Of a stretch of DNA of 64,000 bases, positions 45,496 through 54,210 are shown piece by piece. Each line of letters opens with the position of its first letter. The stretch's first letter is position 1. Below the pieces are notes generated by a model. The model was given only the letters and a program-made list of their open reading frames with translations, searched no databases and had not been told where the DNA came from. Source of the DNA: Limnobacter sp. SAORIC-580 (GTDB taxonomy: Bacteria > Pseudomonadota > Gammaproteobacteria > Burkholderiales > Burkholderiaceae_B). The stretch covers positions 806,001-870,000 of the forward strand of contig NZ_CP053084.1 in NCBI RefSeq assembly GCF_013004065.1. The letters run 5' to 3'. Position numbers and translations under genes: made by a program.

Positions 45496-46599
45496 ATGTC
45501 CACTGCACTCAGCCTTCGTCGTATCAGCCACATGTCCAGCAATGGCTGGGATCGCTTGTTCAAATCAGAATCCATGGTTCGCGCGGGTTTGCAGCCGTTT
45601 GAAATTGTTCACCAAAGCGGCATTCACAGCGTTCGTCATTACTTGCCGTTAACTGAAGAAAGCATCACCGTAGGTGACGACACGCTGCCAGTGAGCAAGA
45701 AGCGCAATCAAATTCCGCTTGTGCTGATCGCACCCCTGGCCGTGAACATGTATGTGTACGATTTGCTGCCCGAGCGCAGTTTTGTGCGCTACCTGATGGC
45801 GCAGGGCTTTGATGTGTACCTGATCGATTGGGGCAAGCCCACGCGCAAACAGGCAGGTTTAACCCTTGAGAATTACATCAAGGAATTTTTGCCCGCGTAC
45901 CTGAATGCCGTGCGTGAACACAGTGGTTCCAAAAAGCTGAATCTGCAGGGCTGGAGTATGGGCGGTGGCATGGCCTTGGCTTACACGGCCTTGTTCAAAG
46001 ACGAAAACATCAACAAAGTGGTCACCTATGGAACGCCCATCGATGGCCACGCCAACGGTGCCATCGGCCAACAATACAAACGCTTGGCGAACCTTCTGAA
46101 GTCGGCCCGAATCAATTTCAGAAAGGTGCCCGCCAAATTGCTGTACACGCCGGGCTGGGCCAACGTGATCGGTTTTAAATTGCTCGACCCTGTGGGTAGC
46201 CTGAAAGGTTACTGGAACCTGATTTCACAGTTGCACGACCGTGAGTTCGTGGCCCAGCATGCCAACCAGGCGGCATTTATTGACAGCCTGGAGGCCTACC
46301 CCGGTGGTGCATTGCGAGACTGGTTTGCGAGCATTTGGCTTGAAAATGAAACAGCGCACGGCCACTTCAGAGTGGGCAAGGCCGTGGCCAACTTCAAAGA
46401 CATCACTTGCCCGGTGTTGGGTATTGCAGGCAAATCGGACAACCTGGCCAACGTGGCGTGCTGCAAGCCGATCACCAAGGTTGTTGGCTCGGAGAAGTCC
46501 GAATTCTTTATCGGCCCGGGCGGCCACATTGGCATCATGAGCGGCAAGGAATCGCCCAATACCATTTGGGCGAAAACCGTGAGCTGGCTGAATAGCTAA
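45496..46599 (+). CDS. PhaC-like alpha/beta hydrolase with serine nucleophile
   Basis: The 367-residue protein resembles class III PHA synthase catalytic domains (PLVLIAPLAVNMYVYDLLPE; FDVYLIDWGKPTRKQAGLTL). However, the PhaC nucleophile elbow G-x-C-x-G-G is here GWSMGG, with Ser154 in place of cysteine. The rest of the triad is present: Asp315 (AGKSDNLAN) and His344 (GPGGHIGIMSG). PHA polymerisation normally needs the cysteine, so a lipase, esterase or PHA-depolymerase-like role is more likely. No phaA, phaB or phasin gene is adjacent. It ends only 4 nt from the convergent LVIVD gene. Confidence 0.8.
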   Translation: MSTALSLRRISHMSSNGWDRLFKSESMVRAGLQPFEIVHQSGIHSVRHYLPLTEESITVGDDTLPVSKKRNQIPLVLIAPLAVNMYVYDLLPERSFVRYLMAQGFDVYLIDWGKPTRKQAGLTLENYIKEFLPAYLNAVREHSGSKKLNLQGWSMGGGMALAYTALFKDENINKVVTYGTPIDGHANGAIGQQYKRLANLLKSARINFRKVPAKLLYTPGWANVIGFKLLDPVGSLKGYWNLISQLHDREFVAQHANQAAFIDSLEAYPGGALRDWFASIWLENETAHGHFRVGKAVANFKDITCPVLGIAGKSDNLANVACCKPITKVVGSEKSEFFIGPGGHIGIMSGKESPNTIWAKTVSWLNS

Positions 46600-46603
46600 C
46601 TTA

Positions 46604-48028
46604 TCATTTCAATGGATATACGTCGTTAGTAAACCTCAACACCATGAAGCCGTTGTCTTGGCAAGTTACCCAAATTTGATCGCTGCCTACAAAGCGGGGC
46701 GGCGAGCTGCACCAATCGGTGCTTAGATCCGCAGTAAAACCAAGCGCACTGCTGGCATGCTCTGAACCTGCCAGTTGTGCTTTTTTCTCGGATTGTGCGG
46801 GTGGATTATAGTAAGCAATTTCCTTGGCTGATAGTGGATCGCGTATATCAAACACACGCACACCCGATTGAAAATAGCCGCACGCAATGGCGGTTGGATT
46901 TATTTTCCGGTCTACGCCGCAGTAATGCCCTTCGTAGCCAAAGCTCCCATTGTTTGCAGTGTCTGCTGCACGAATTGCGGCATTTGCCTCGGCATGAATG
47001 GCCAGTTTCAGCTTGGATACAACCACAGGTGCGGTTTCATCTGAAATGTCGATAATTCTTGCTGCACCGGCTCCACCCTCATCTACAGCAATTACAAACG
47101 GTTTCCCGTTGTAGAAAACTGGAATGGTGTGCTGGCTCAAGTCGCCGTCCTCCCAATACACACTGCCTACTTCGGACAACATGGGCACAGGGTCTCTGTT
47201 TTGAATGCTGCTGGTATCCAGAATGATCACGCCAGGCGGGGTCAGTGACGTCAGGTACATGCGGTTGCCGTCTTCGCTCAACTCAAAGCCATGATTGCTG
47301 GGAGAGGCAACCGTGGTGTAGAGAATGCGCGGAAGGCTCGGGTTGCTGGTGTCGATTGCGGTAATACTGCCCGGGTTCAGGCCCGTTGCCCAATAGGTGT
47401 TGCCATCTGGCGACCATGCACCTTCATGACCAATCAGGTTGGCGGGCAATGTCAGGTTGGCCGCAAATGAATTCAGTAGGGTTGGCTTCGCACAATCGGT
47501 ACCGATGTCGTAAATATCAAAGAAGCCAGCGCTAAGTACAGGCCCTACCGCAACGCCGCCCAACAAACCCCTTGCTTCGTTCACTTTTAGCGATTCCCAA
47601 GTGCTTTGCAAAAATGCAGGGCTGGTCAGGTTTGCTGACAGGGTTGGGTTGCTGGGGTTGCTTGCATCAATCACCTGAACACCTTGCGACACCTTCTTGG
47701 GGATACCTGTAAATGTGGTGCCCATGTAGGAGCAGGTTTTGTACGAAGGATTCACCCAGGTGCTGCCTTCGCCTTGGTACTGACCAACCAGTTCCATGTT
47801 GCACTTGTAGCCTTGCTTACTGCGTCCGCTTTCCCGGTCGGCCAATGATACTTGGCCTTGGAGTCCGGTCTCCGGCACCGAGCCTGCGCCACATTGCGCC
47901 GGTGTCACAAAATTTGCGCCGCTTAATTCATTAGGTGTCGTGCGGGAAGTTGTACCGCCACCATCGTCAGACCCACATGCAGCCAAAGTGGCAGCACCTG
48001 CAATCAACCAAATTACATTGTGTTTCAT
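46604..48028 (-). CDS. LVIVD-repeat lipoprotein
   Basis: The 474-residue protein has a lipobox (TLAAC, Cys near residue 18) followed by an Asp/Gly/Thr linker. Repeats of the form VQVIDASNPSNPTLSANL, SITAIDTSNPSLPRIL and ARIIDISDETAPVVVSKL identify the LVIVD family, predicted to fold as a beta-propeller at the cell surface. Function is unknown; similar proteins occur beside exported hydrolases. It lies 138 nt after the DUF305 gene on the same strand. Confidence 0.82.
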   Translation of the reverse strand: MKHNVIWLIAGAATLAACGSDDGGGTTSRTTPNELSGANFVTPAQCGAGSVPETGLQGQVSLADRESGRSKQGYKCNMELVGQYQGEGSTWVNPSYKTCSYMGTTFTGIPKKVSQGVQVIDASNPSNPTLSANLTSPAFLQSTWESLKVNEARGLLGGVAVGPVLSAGFFDIYDIGTDCAKPTLLNSFAANLTLPANLIGHEGAWSPDGNTYWATGLNPGSITAIDTSNPSLPRILYTTVASPSNHGFELSEDGNRMYLTSLTPPGVIILDTSSIQNRDPVPMLSEVGSVYWEDGDLSQHTIPVFYNGKPFVIAVDEGGAGAARIIDISDETAPVVVSKLKLAIHAEANAAIRAADTANNGSFGYEGHYCGVDRKINPTAIACGYFQSGVRVFDIRDPLSAKEIAYYNPPAQSEKKAQLAGSEHASSALGFTADLSTDWCSSPPRFVGSDQIWVTCQDNGFMVLRFTNDVYPLK

Positions 48029-48166
48029 TGCCCTGTCTCCTCTCTAATTTTTTGTTAGCGTAGAGCGCGGGCACTTACTGGTTTCTGACAGTTAACCAAC
48101 TCCTTACAAAACTTCAGCATGTGCTGTCGGCGTTATTACGGGGTTTGTGGGTACAAATATGCACTG

Positions 48167-48832
48167 TCAGCTGTCTAGTTGAGTCAACAGTTTTTTCATC
48201 ACTGTTATTTCTGCGTTCTGTTCGCGAATCATTGCTTTGGCCAAACCCTTCACCAGCAAGGATTGACCATTGTTAATCGCAAACCGTGCCATCGGAATTG
48301 CGGCTTCGTGATGCCTTATCATTGATTCCAGAAAATGGCGCTCCAGTTCAGCCCCCGACAGGGACCTCATGTGATGGAATTCATCCACATTTAACATTCC
48401 CGGCATTTGGCCTTTTGTCGACTTGCATTGGGTGATGTAAAGAAGGTCTTGAACATTGGTCACATCCTTGGCATTTTCTACCCAGGCCATGGGGGCATTG
48501 GCGGGGGGAGTCACTCTTTGACCCCAGGCCGTCAGCCATCCTTTCATCTGTCCGATTTCTTGAAGCTGTGCCGTCAAAATTCCATAGGCCAGCAAATCAA
48601 TATTGGTTGAAACCTTGCCTTTGACGATGCTGGCCATCGAGATAGCTTGATCATGATGAATGATCATGCTCTGAGCAAAGCCAATATCAATTGAGTTGGC
48701 TTGGGTGACTGGTTTGTTCGCTGTTTCGCTTGTGGCGTTTACACGGGTAGGTTCGGTATTACTACAGGCAATGCCAACGGCGATACCAATCAATAAAAGA
48801 CAGGCAGCGTATGAAAGTTGTTGTTTCGACAT
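48167..48832 (-). CDS. DUF305 lipoprotein
   Basis: The 221-residue protein has an N-terminal hydrophobic segment with a lipobox-like VGIAC. Two DUF305 halves each carry a His-His motif: FAQSMIIHHDQAISMA and HFLESMIRHHEAAIPMA. The family is ferritin-like helical and is often linked to metal (copper or iron) handling, without proven function. It is the gene before the LVIVD lipoprotein and is divergent from the intradiol dioxygenase. Confidence 0.85.
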   Translation of the reverse strand: MSKQQLSYAACLLLIGIAVGIACSNTEPTRVNATSETANKPVTQANSIDIGFAQSMIIHHDQAISMASIVKGKVSTNIDLLAYGILTAQLQEIGQMKGWLTAWGQRVTPPANAPMAWVENAKDVTNVQDLLYITQCKSTKGQMPGMLNVDEFHHMRSLSGAELERHFLESMIRHHEAAIPMARFAINNGQSLLVKGLAKAMIREQNAEITVMKKLLTQLDS

Positions 48833-48945
48833 AAGGGCGCCAGGATAGATTAATCGTTGTTATTGCGTGCTGAGACTCTTACTGAATGGAACGTTTGTTT
48901 GGATGTAGTATCCAAGAACAGACAGTCTGTAAGGTAGGAGGTGGC

Positions 48946-49539
48946 ATGCTGAAATCCAGACGAAAAATTCTTCAGGCCAGCGCAGGCCTCGTGCTTGCAG
49001 GCCCCATGTTTGGTCAACGCCGTGCCTTGGCGCAAACACCTGCATGCGATGACAGCCCTACACCCCGTCAAATCGAAGGCCCGTATTACACCCCGCAAAC
49101 TCCCCGGCGCAGCAATTTGATCGATGGTTTGCCCGGAGAAGTTCTGATATTTGAGGGCAGGGTATTGAGCACCGTATGCCAGCCCGTTCCCGATGCGATT
49201 GTCGATTTGTGGAGTTGCGATGCCCAAGGTGTTTACGACAACTCAGGTTTTAAACTGCGCGGGCATCAAATCACGGATGCACAGGGCAGGTTTCGTTTTC
49301 AAACTCTTGTGCCCGGGTCTTACGGCAATTCCAGTTTCAGGCGCACACCGCATTTTCATGTAAAGGTTCAGTCTCCGGCAAGCCCTTTGCTGACCACGCA
49401 ACTTTATTTTCCAGATCATCCATTGAACCAGCGCGATAGTTTTTTCAATCCAGCCTTGCTGGTGAAGATTGAAAAAAAGGTGCAACAACCCAAGCTGGCC
49501 TTGTTTGACTTTGTAGTGCCTGTGCAGGCTGGGGGATAA
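48946..49539 (+). CDS. Exported intradiol ring-cleavage dioxygenase-like protein
   Basis: The 197-residue protein starts MLKSRRKILQASAGLVLAG, a Tat-like twin-arginine signal. The mature part matches the protocatechuate 3,4-dioxygenase beta fold: iron ligands are visible as Tyr in EGPYYTP, Tyr in VPGSYGN and two His in PHFHVKV. GGAGG lies 4 nt before the ATG. The in-frame open stretch upstream lacks such a site. Exported members of this family have unknown substrates; catechol-type lignin or humic aromatics are possible. It is followed 5 nt later by a ChaN gene. Confidence 0.85.
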   Translation: MLKSRRKILQASAGLVLAGPMFGQRRALAQTPACDDSPTPRQIEGPYYTPQTPRRSNLIDGLPGEVLIFEGRVLSTVCQPVPDAIVDLWSCDAQGVYDNSGFKLRGHQITDAQGRFRFQTLVPGSYGNSSFRRTPHFHVKVQSPASPLLTTQLYFPDHPLNQRDSFFNPALLVKIEKKVQQPKLALFDFVVPVQAGG

Positions 49540-49544
49540 GTTCA

Positions 49545-50381
49545 ATGGCAGTACCCACACGAAGTTTGTTCGCCCTGTGCGCTGTGCTGGTGGCAGCCGC
49601 CTGTTCAACGCTGCCCGCTACGCGGCCGGCTGCGCAAGTTGCGCCAACCGTGTGGCTTATGGGCGAGGTTCATGATAATCCCCAAGCCCACCGGGCCCGT
49701 TACAACTTAATTGCCAGCAAAGTGAAAACAGGCTGGCGACCCGCCATAGCCATGGAACAGTTTGATCGCGAACACCAAGGCCTGTTGCGCACCGCGCAAG
49801 ATGAATGTAAAACCGCTGCCTGCATTACCTCCAGGCCGTGGGTCGAAAAATGGCAGTGGGAGCTTTACGAACCGCTGATTCAACTGGCCTTGGACTATCA
49901 ATTGCCTTTGCTGGCGGCCAATGTGTCGCGCGAAGATGCAAACCGGATTGTGAAGGGTGGCTATACCGCTGCCCTGGACCCTGACACGATTGCCCACTAT
50001 GAATTAAATAAGCCTTTGCCAACGGCTCTGGCCGAACAGCACCGGCAAAACATTGTGGAAGGGCATTGCAATATGTTGCCGCTTCAGGTGGCCGAGAAGA
50101 TGATCCCTGCGCAAGTGGCCCGAGATGTCTGGATGGCCAATGTAATCGAGCAGCAAGCCGAACAGCGCGATGTGGTTTTGATTGCGGGCAATGGCCATGT
50201 TCAAAAAGATGTCGGCGTGGTGCATTGGTTGCCCGTTACACTACAAGAAACAACAACCGTGTATGGTTTCATTGAGAATTCGCAGGCGGGTGGCTCTGAG
50301 CAATTCGATGTACTGGCGCAGGTGCCGGCACATCCCCGTGAAGACCCTTGCGAGGCATTCAAGGCCATGATGAAAAAATAA
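49545..50381 (+). CDS. ChaN family lipoprotein
   Basis: The 278-residue protein has a lipoprotein signal (LVAAAC). The ChaN core is visible as LMGEVHDNPQAHRARYNLI and the C-terminal VVLIAGNGHVQKDVGVVHWL. ChaN proteins bind heme in pairs and belong to a superfamily with EreA/ChaN-type hydrolases; several are iron regulated. It sits 5 nt after the intradiol dioxygenase and 26 nt before the HExxH gene, so the three probably form one operon. No Fur box is seen nearby. Confidence 0.85.
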   Translation: MAVPTRSLFALCAVLVAAACSTLPATRPAAQVAPTVWLMGEVHDNPQAHRARYNLIASKVKTGWRPAIAMEQFDREHQGLLRTAQDECKTAACITSRPWVEKWQWELYEPLIQLALDYQLPLLAANVSREDANRIVKGGYTAALDPDTIAHYELNKPLPTALAEQHRQNIVEGHCNMLPLQVAEKMIPAQVARDVWMANVIEQQAEQRDVVLIAGNGHVQKDVGVVHWLPVTLQETTTVYGFIENSQAGGSEQFDVLAQVPAHPREDPCEAFKAMMKK

Positions 50382-50407
50382 GCCACACTCAGGCAGGGGG
50401 CAAACAA

Positions 50408-51076
50408 GTGGGTAGTTCATTGCATTGGCGGTGCGCTGGCGCGCTCCTGCTTGGCGCAGCGGCGTGTTATTCACAACCATTGAAAGCCAATGGGTTCGAA
50501 GATTTCGATGATGCTGAATTGATTGATCACATCGCAGGCAGTGTTGCACGTGGCTACGGACGCATGTATGGCTACGGCGTCGATTTCAAACTCATCGGAA
50601 AAGAAACGCCACATCAGTCGCCCTTGCTGGTTCAATACAATGCGCCGCTGAAGCGATGTACTTTTTTTATCAGTACGCGCGATAAAACATGGCACAGCTT
50701 TGAGCAGTACCTGGAATTTTTTGAAGGTTTGCCCAAGCAAGTAGTCTATGAGGCCTTCTTCGCGCATGAATCAGGGCATTGTGTCCAGATGAATGAGCAA
50801 ATCGATTTTGGTCCGGTGCGGCGCCGTCACCGTGAGGAACTGTATGCCGATGTGTTTGCCCTGTCGCATGTAGAACGTTATTACCCCAAGCATCGCAAAG
50901 CATTTCAAGAGGCGCAGTTGAAAATGCGCCGTGCTGCGTTGGGCATTCAAAACGAATATGACTTTTACAAAGAATTGCTGAAGTTGCATTACAGTCCTGG
51001 CCTTCAATCGGCATTGAAAGTGAAAAATCCGCAAGAAAGAGCGTACTCAATTGCCAAAGCGGTGGATCTGTTGTGA
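50408..51076 (+). CDS. Exported HExxH-type predicted metallopeptidase (unrecognised family)
   Basis: I do not recognise the family. With the GTG start at 50408, preceded by AGGGGG, the protein has 222 residues and an N-terminal hydrophobic segment ending in GAAACYS, possibly a lipoprotein signal. A zinc-peptidase motif HESGH (His120, Glu121, His124) lies in AFFAHESGHCVQMN. A downstream ELYADVFALSHVERYYP helix could give the third ligand, as in HExxH...D/E families. The length is modest and there is no propeptide. The open frame upstream overlaps ChaN and is not used. Confidence 0.65.
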   Translation: MGSSLHWRCAGALLLGAAACYSQPLKANGFEDFDDAELIDHIAGSVARGYGRMYGYGVDFKLIGKETPHQSPLLVQYNAPLKRCTFFISTRDKTWHSFEQYLEFFEGLPKQVVYEAFFAHESGHCVQMNEQIDFGPVRRRHREELYADVFALSHVERYYPKHRKAFQEAQLKMRRAALGIQNEYDFYKELLKLHYSPGLQSALKVKNPQERAYSIAKAVDLL

Positions 51077-51083
51077 TAGTTTG

Positions 51084-51095
51084 TTATCGTGATAA
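51084..51095. promoter_or_regulatory. Operator-like dyad upstream of the dienelactone hydrolase gene
   Basis: TTATCGTGATAA is a one-base variant of the core TTATCGCGATAA in the dyad before ohr. It lies 41 nt before the dienelactone hydrolase start and may be a second site for the OhrR-type regulator. Confidence 0.5.
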
Positions 51096-51136
51096 GTAAT
51101 TAGGCTTAATCCCAAGGAAGCACAGGAGTAGTGAAC

Positions 51137-52003
51137 ATGGATCAAATGAAATTTGGCTTGGCAGAGAAAATCAAGGAAACAACCGTCAGTCGCCGGGGCT
51201 TTTTGCTCACTTCGCTGGCAGGCGGTTTTGCGGTGGCTTCAGAGCCTCTGTTTGCCCAAGCCATCAAAACAGACACACAGGGCATTACCGCCGGTGAAGT
51301 GAAAGTACCTGTAAAGGATGGACAAATTCCAGCCTACCGCGCCATGCCTGCCAAAGGTAAAAACTTTCCGGTCATTCTCGTGATTCAGGAAATTTTCGGT
51401 GTTCACGAGTACATTCAGGACATTTGCCGTCGCTTGGCCAAGCGAGGCTACTATGCAATTGCACCCGCGCTGTTCAGCCGCGAGGCCGATGTGTCCAACA
51501 TGAGCCTTGATGCAATCTTGAAGGAGGTGGTGCCGGTGGTGCCCGATGCACAAGTGATGACCGACATCGATTCCACAGTGGCTTTTGCCAAAGCCAGTGG
51601 CAAGGCCAACACTGCCCGCTTGGGGATCGTGGGCTACTGTTGGGGTGGGCGCACCGTGTGGCTCTATGCCAATCACAACCCTGCAGTTAAGGCAGGCGTG
51701 GCTTATTACGGCCTGCTGGCTGGCTTGAAAGGCCCCAACAAGCCGGCTGATCCGGTTGATGTGGCTGCAAACCTAAAAGTGCCAGTGCTGGGCCTGTATG
51801 CTGGTGAAGACAGTTTTGTGCCCGATGAAGTGGTCGACAAAATGCGCAACGAGTTGGGCAAAGGCAACAGTGCTTCTGAAATCGTGGTATTCCCTGCGGT
51901 AAACCATGGTTTTCATGCGGATTACCGACCCACTTATGACAGACGAGCGGCCACGTATGCCTGGAAACTGACTTTGGACTGGTTTAAAGAGCGTGGCGTG
52001 TAA
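51137..52003 (+). CDS. Exported dienelactone hydrolase family protein
   Basis: The 288-residue protein has a twin-arginine-type signal (SRRGFLLTSLAGGFAVASEP). The mature part is an alpha/beta hydrolase with the dienelactone hydrolase triad: Cys168 (VGYCWGGR), Asp225 (YAGEDSFVP) and His257 (NHGFHADYRP). ATG at 51137 is eight nt after AGGAG; a GTG two codons earlier is possible. An operator-like dyad shared with ohr lies upstream, and ohrR follows 144 nt downstream on the same strand, hinting at a role in peroxide or electrophile response rather than chlorocatechol breakdown (inference). Confidence 0.85.
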   Translation: MDQMKFGLAEKIKETTVSRRGFLLTSLAGGFAVASEPLFAQAIKTDTQGITAGEVKVPVKDGQIPAYRAMPAKGKNFPVILVIQEIFGVHEYIQDICRRLAKRGYYAIAPALFSREADVSNMSLDAILKEVVPVVPDAQVMTDIDSTVAFAKASGKANTARLGIVGYCWGGRTVWLYANHNPAVKAGVAYYGLLAGLKGPNKPADPVDVAANLKVPVLGLYAGEDSFVPDEVVDKMRNELGKGNSASEIVVFPAVNHGFHADYRPTYDRRAATYAWKLTLDWFKERGV

Positions 52004-52056
52004 ACAAGGGTTCGGATGAGGGGGATTTGAGTCAAATTTGCTGAATTTATCCCGGA

Positions 52057-52079
52057 TTGTCTTGGATTGACTTAGACAA
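52057..52079. promoter_or_regulatory. Dyad upstream of ohrR
   Basis: TTGTCT-N11-AGACAA lies about 70 nt before the ohrR start. A second small dyad TTTGA-G-TCAAA is at 52026-52036. Neither resembles the ohr operator; their role is unknown. Confidence 0.3.
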
Positions 52080-52147
52080 AGATGACTCAATTCGCTCAAG
52101 CGTTTACACTTGAAGCACCCCAATCGTTTGGTTAAAACTCCAAAAAC

Positions 52148-52585
52148 ATGAAAACCGAGAATCCTTTAGCGCTAGACAACCAGCTTTGTTTCTCTTTGTA
52201 TGCCACCTCCCTGGCAATTACCCAGGTTTACAAGCCGCTGCTGCAACCCTTGGGCCTCACCTTTCCACAGTATTTGGTCATGATGATTTTGTGGAAAGAA
52301 GACGGTGTCAGCTTGATCAATGTGGCTCGCCAACTGGGTCAACAGCCCGGTGCACTCACGCCAGTCATCAAACGCATGGCCGAACAGGGCCTTCTGACCC
52401 GCAACCGAAGCGCTGACGACGAAAGACAACTGCAAATTTATCTGACTGACGAAGGCAAACGGATTCGGGAAAAGGCACTGGATGTTTATGCGTGTGTGGT
52501 TGAGCAATGTGGCATGACACCCATGGATATTCATCGATTGAAGTGCGAATTGGATGCTCTGCGCGAAAGGCTGTTGAAAGCCTGA
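52148..52585 (+). CDS. ohrR: MarR-family organic peroxide sensor OhrR
   Basis: The 145-residue repressor has the OhrR N-terminal signature LALDNQLCFSLYATSLAITQ with the reactive Cys14, which is oxidised by organic hydroperoxides. The winged helix-turn-helix follows (LINVARQLGQQPGALTPVIKRM). The peroxide acts on the cysteine and releases DNA, inducing ohr. It sits upstream of ohr (128-nt gap) with a large dyad between them. Further cysteines near 118-123 (VYACVVEQCG) could allow disulfide formation. Confidence 0.93.
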   Translation: MKTENPLALDNQLCFSLYATSLAITQVYKPLLQPLGLTFPQYLVMMILWKEDGVSLINVARQLGQQPGALTPVIKRMAEQGLLTRNRSADDERQLQIYLTDEGKRIREKALDVYACVVEQCGMTPMDIHRLKCELDALRERLLKA

Positions 52586-52606
52586 TTGCTTGTCCGTAAT
52601 TAATTA

Positions 52607-52616
52607 TTGCGATAAC
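52607..52616. promoter_or_regulatory. Half operator upstream of ohr
   Basis: TTGCGATAAC equals one half of the dyad at 52655-52680 (GTTATCGC on the other strand). It could be an auxiliary site about 55 nt from the main operator. Confidence 0.4.
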
Positions 52617-52654
52617 ATTCCCAATCATTGATGTTTCTTATTGAAGTGTCTCTT

Positions 52655-52680
52655 CAAATAGTTATCGCGATAACTATTTG
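52655..52680. promoter_or_regulatory. 26-bp perfect palindrome, predicted OhrR operator of ohr
   Basis: The left arm is CAAATAGTTATCG and the right arm is its exact complement, centred between 52667 and 52668. It ends 32 nt before the ohr ATG. A smaller dyad TTGAAG-N5-CTTCAA (52641-52657) adjoins it. The place and symmetry suit a repressor site over the ohr promoter. Confidence 0.75.
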
Positions 52681-52712
52681 TTTGTTCATCCATCCAATCA
52701 CAGGAGAAAACA

Positions 52713-53135
52713 ATGCAAGTCGTGTACTCAACCAAAGCCACATCCACCGGCGGTCGTGAAGGGGGCTCAGCCACCGAAGACGGGCGCTTGAAAGTACAAC
52801 TCAGTACCCCCAAAGAATTGGGTGGAGCAGGCGGTCCAGGCACCAATCCTGAGCAATTGTTTGCCGCGGGTTACTCGGCCTGCTTTATCGGAGCCATCAA
52901 GTTTGTAGCCGGGCAAGACAAAATCAGCTTGCCTTCCGAGCCTGAAATTACTGCCACAGTCGGTATTGGTGGCAACCCCAACGGTGTGGGTTTTGCAATC
53001 ACTGTGGACATGAGCATCAAGCTGGAAGGCATGGACAAAGCCGCAGCCAACGCCTTGGTGGAAAAGGCGCACCAGGTGTGTCCGTACTCCAATGCAACCC
53101 GTAACAATGTGGATGTAAAGTTGACGGTGGTGTAA
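52713..53135 (+). CDS. ohr: Organic hydroperoxide resistance protein (peroxidase)
   Basis: The 140-residue OsmC-fold protein has both catalytic cysteines: Cys57 (GYSACFIGA) and Cys123 (HQVCPYSNATRNN), plus the active-site Arg near residue 15 (TGGREG). Ohr reduces organic and fatty-acid hydroperoxides using lipoyl-type thiols. CAGGAG precedes the ATG. It is paired with ohrR upstream and preceded by the large dyad. Confidence 0.95.
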   Translation: MQVVYSTKATSTGGREGGSATEDGRLKVQLSTPKELGGAGGPGTNPEQLFAAGYSACFIGAIKFVAGQDKISLPSEPEITATVGIGGNPNGVGFAITVDMSIKLEGMDKAAANALVEKAHQVCPYSNATRNNVDVKLTVV

Positions 53136-53220
53136 GCACCAAAAAGCCACAAAACCATTGATCAGCGGTGGGCTTTTGTAAGCAGCCCATCGCTTTTGTT
53201 TTTTTGCAGGGAAACATTGA

Positions 53221-54210
53221 ATGCACAAGCACTATGCCAAACCCGCGTGGATGAACAATGCCAGGGGCGATGTACGCTGTGCAGGGTTCGAGTTGGAGTT
53301 TGCCGGGCTCGATTTGCAAACAGCAGCCAATGCAGTCGCGAAGGCTATCAACGGCGAGGTGATCAAAGACACCCAAGCCGAGTGCAGGGTAAGGCATCCG
53401 CAGTTTGGTGATTTCAAGATCGAACTGGATTGGAGTTTCGCCAAAAATATGGCACGCAAGCGGCTTGAAGAGCAGGGTGCAAGTGAAGATGCGGTACTGG
53501 CGCTGATGACCGACCTGGCTCGGCAAATTGTGCCTCTTGAGGTGGTCTGCCCACCTGTTCCAGTTGATCAACTCCAAGTGCTCGATGGCATGGTGAAGGC
53601 CTTGCAACAGGCCGGTGCCTTGGGTACTTCTGATTCACTGATTTACGCATTTGGTGTGCACATCAATACCGAATTACCTGCCCTGGATTCGAAAACACTG
53701 GTGCCCTATTTGCAGGCGTATTGCGTGTCGCAGTACTGGTTGATGAAGGCACATGACGTGGACACACTGCGTCGGTTAACGCCTTATATCGACACCTATC
53801 CCAAAAAGTACATCCAGGAGGTGATGACCTACACGGCAGATACACCTTTGCAACAAATCATTGACGATTATCTGGAATACAACCCGACCCGAAACCGGGG
53901 CATGGATTTGCTGCCTTTGTTCAAACAGATCGATGAAGCACGTGTGTTGGCTGCGGTTAAGGATGAGCGCGTGAACGCACGCCCCACCTTTCATTATCGT
54001 TTGCCGAATTGCGAGATTGAAAAGCCCCAATGGGAGCTTTCCCGAAGCTGGAATATTTGGTGTGTGGTGGAACACCTGGCTGCGGACCCGGTCACATTGA
54101 AGTCCATGTGTGAACAATGGACCGATTACAACGAAAACCTGATCAACTTGAAGGAAGAGCCTTGGCACCAGCAACTGGCGACCATTCACGAAAACCTGTT
54201 GTCGGTGTAA
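53221..54210 (+). CDS. Amidoligase family protein (putative ATP-dependent COOH-NH2 ligase)
   Basis: The 329-residue protein carries the family's N-terminal GxExE signature (AGFELEFAGL, Gly22-Glu24-Glu26), expected to bind Mg-ATP in the glutamine-synthetase-like fold. Other conserved parts are FGVHINTELPAL and PTFHYRLPNCEIEKP. Amidoligases of this group join a carboxylate to an amine and are often next to class I glutamine-amidotransferase genes, as here. No carrier peptide is visible. The physiological product is unknown; cell-wall, peptide-tag or gamma-glutamyl chemistry are all possible. The amidotransferase gene starts inside its 3-prime end. Confidence 0.8.
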   Translation: MHKHYAKPAWMNNARGDVRCAGFELEFAGLDLQTAANAVAKAINGEVIKDTQAECRVRHPQFGDFKIELDWSFAKNMARKRLEEQGASEDAVLALMTDLARQIVPLEVVCPPVPVDQLQVLDGMVKALQQAGALGTSDSLIYAFGVHINTELPALDSKTLVPYLQAYCVSQYWLMKAHDVDTLRRLTPYIDTYPKKYIQEVMTYTADTPLQQIIDDYLEYNPTRNRGMDLLPLFKQIDEARVLAAVKDERVNARPTFHYRLPNCEIEKPQWELSRSWNIWCVVEHLAADPVTLKSMCEQWTDYNENLINLKEEPWHQQLATIHENLLSV

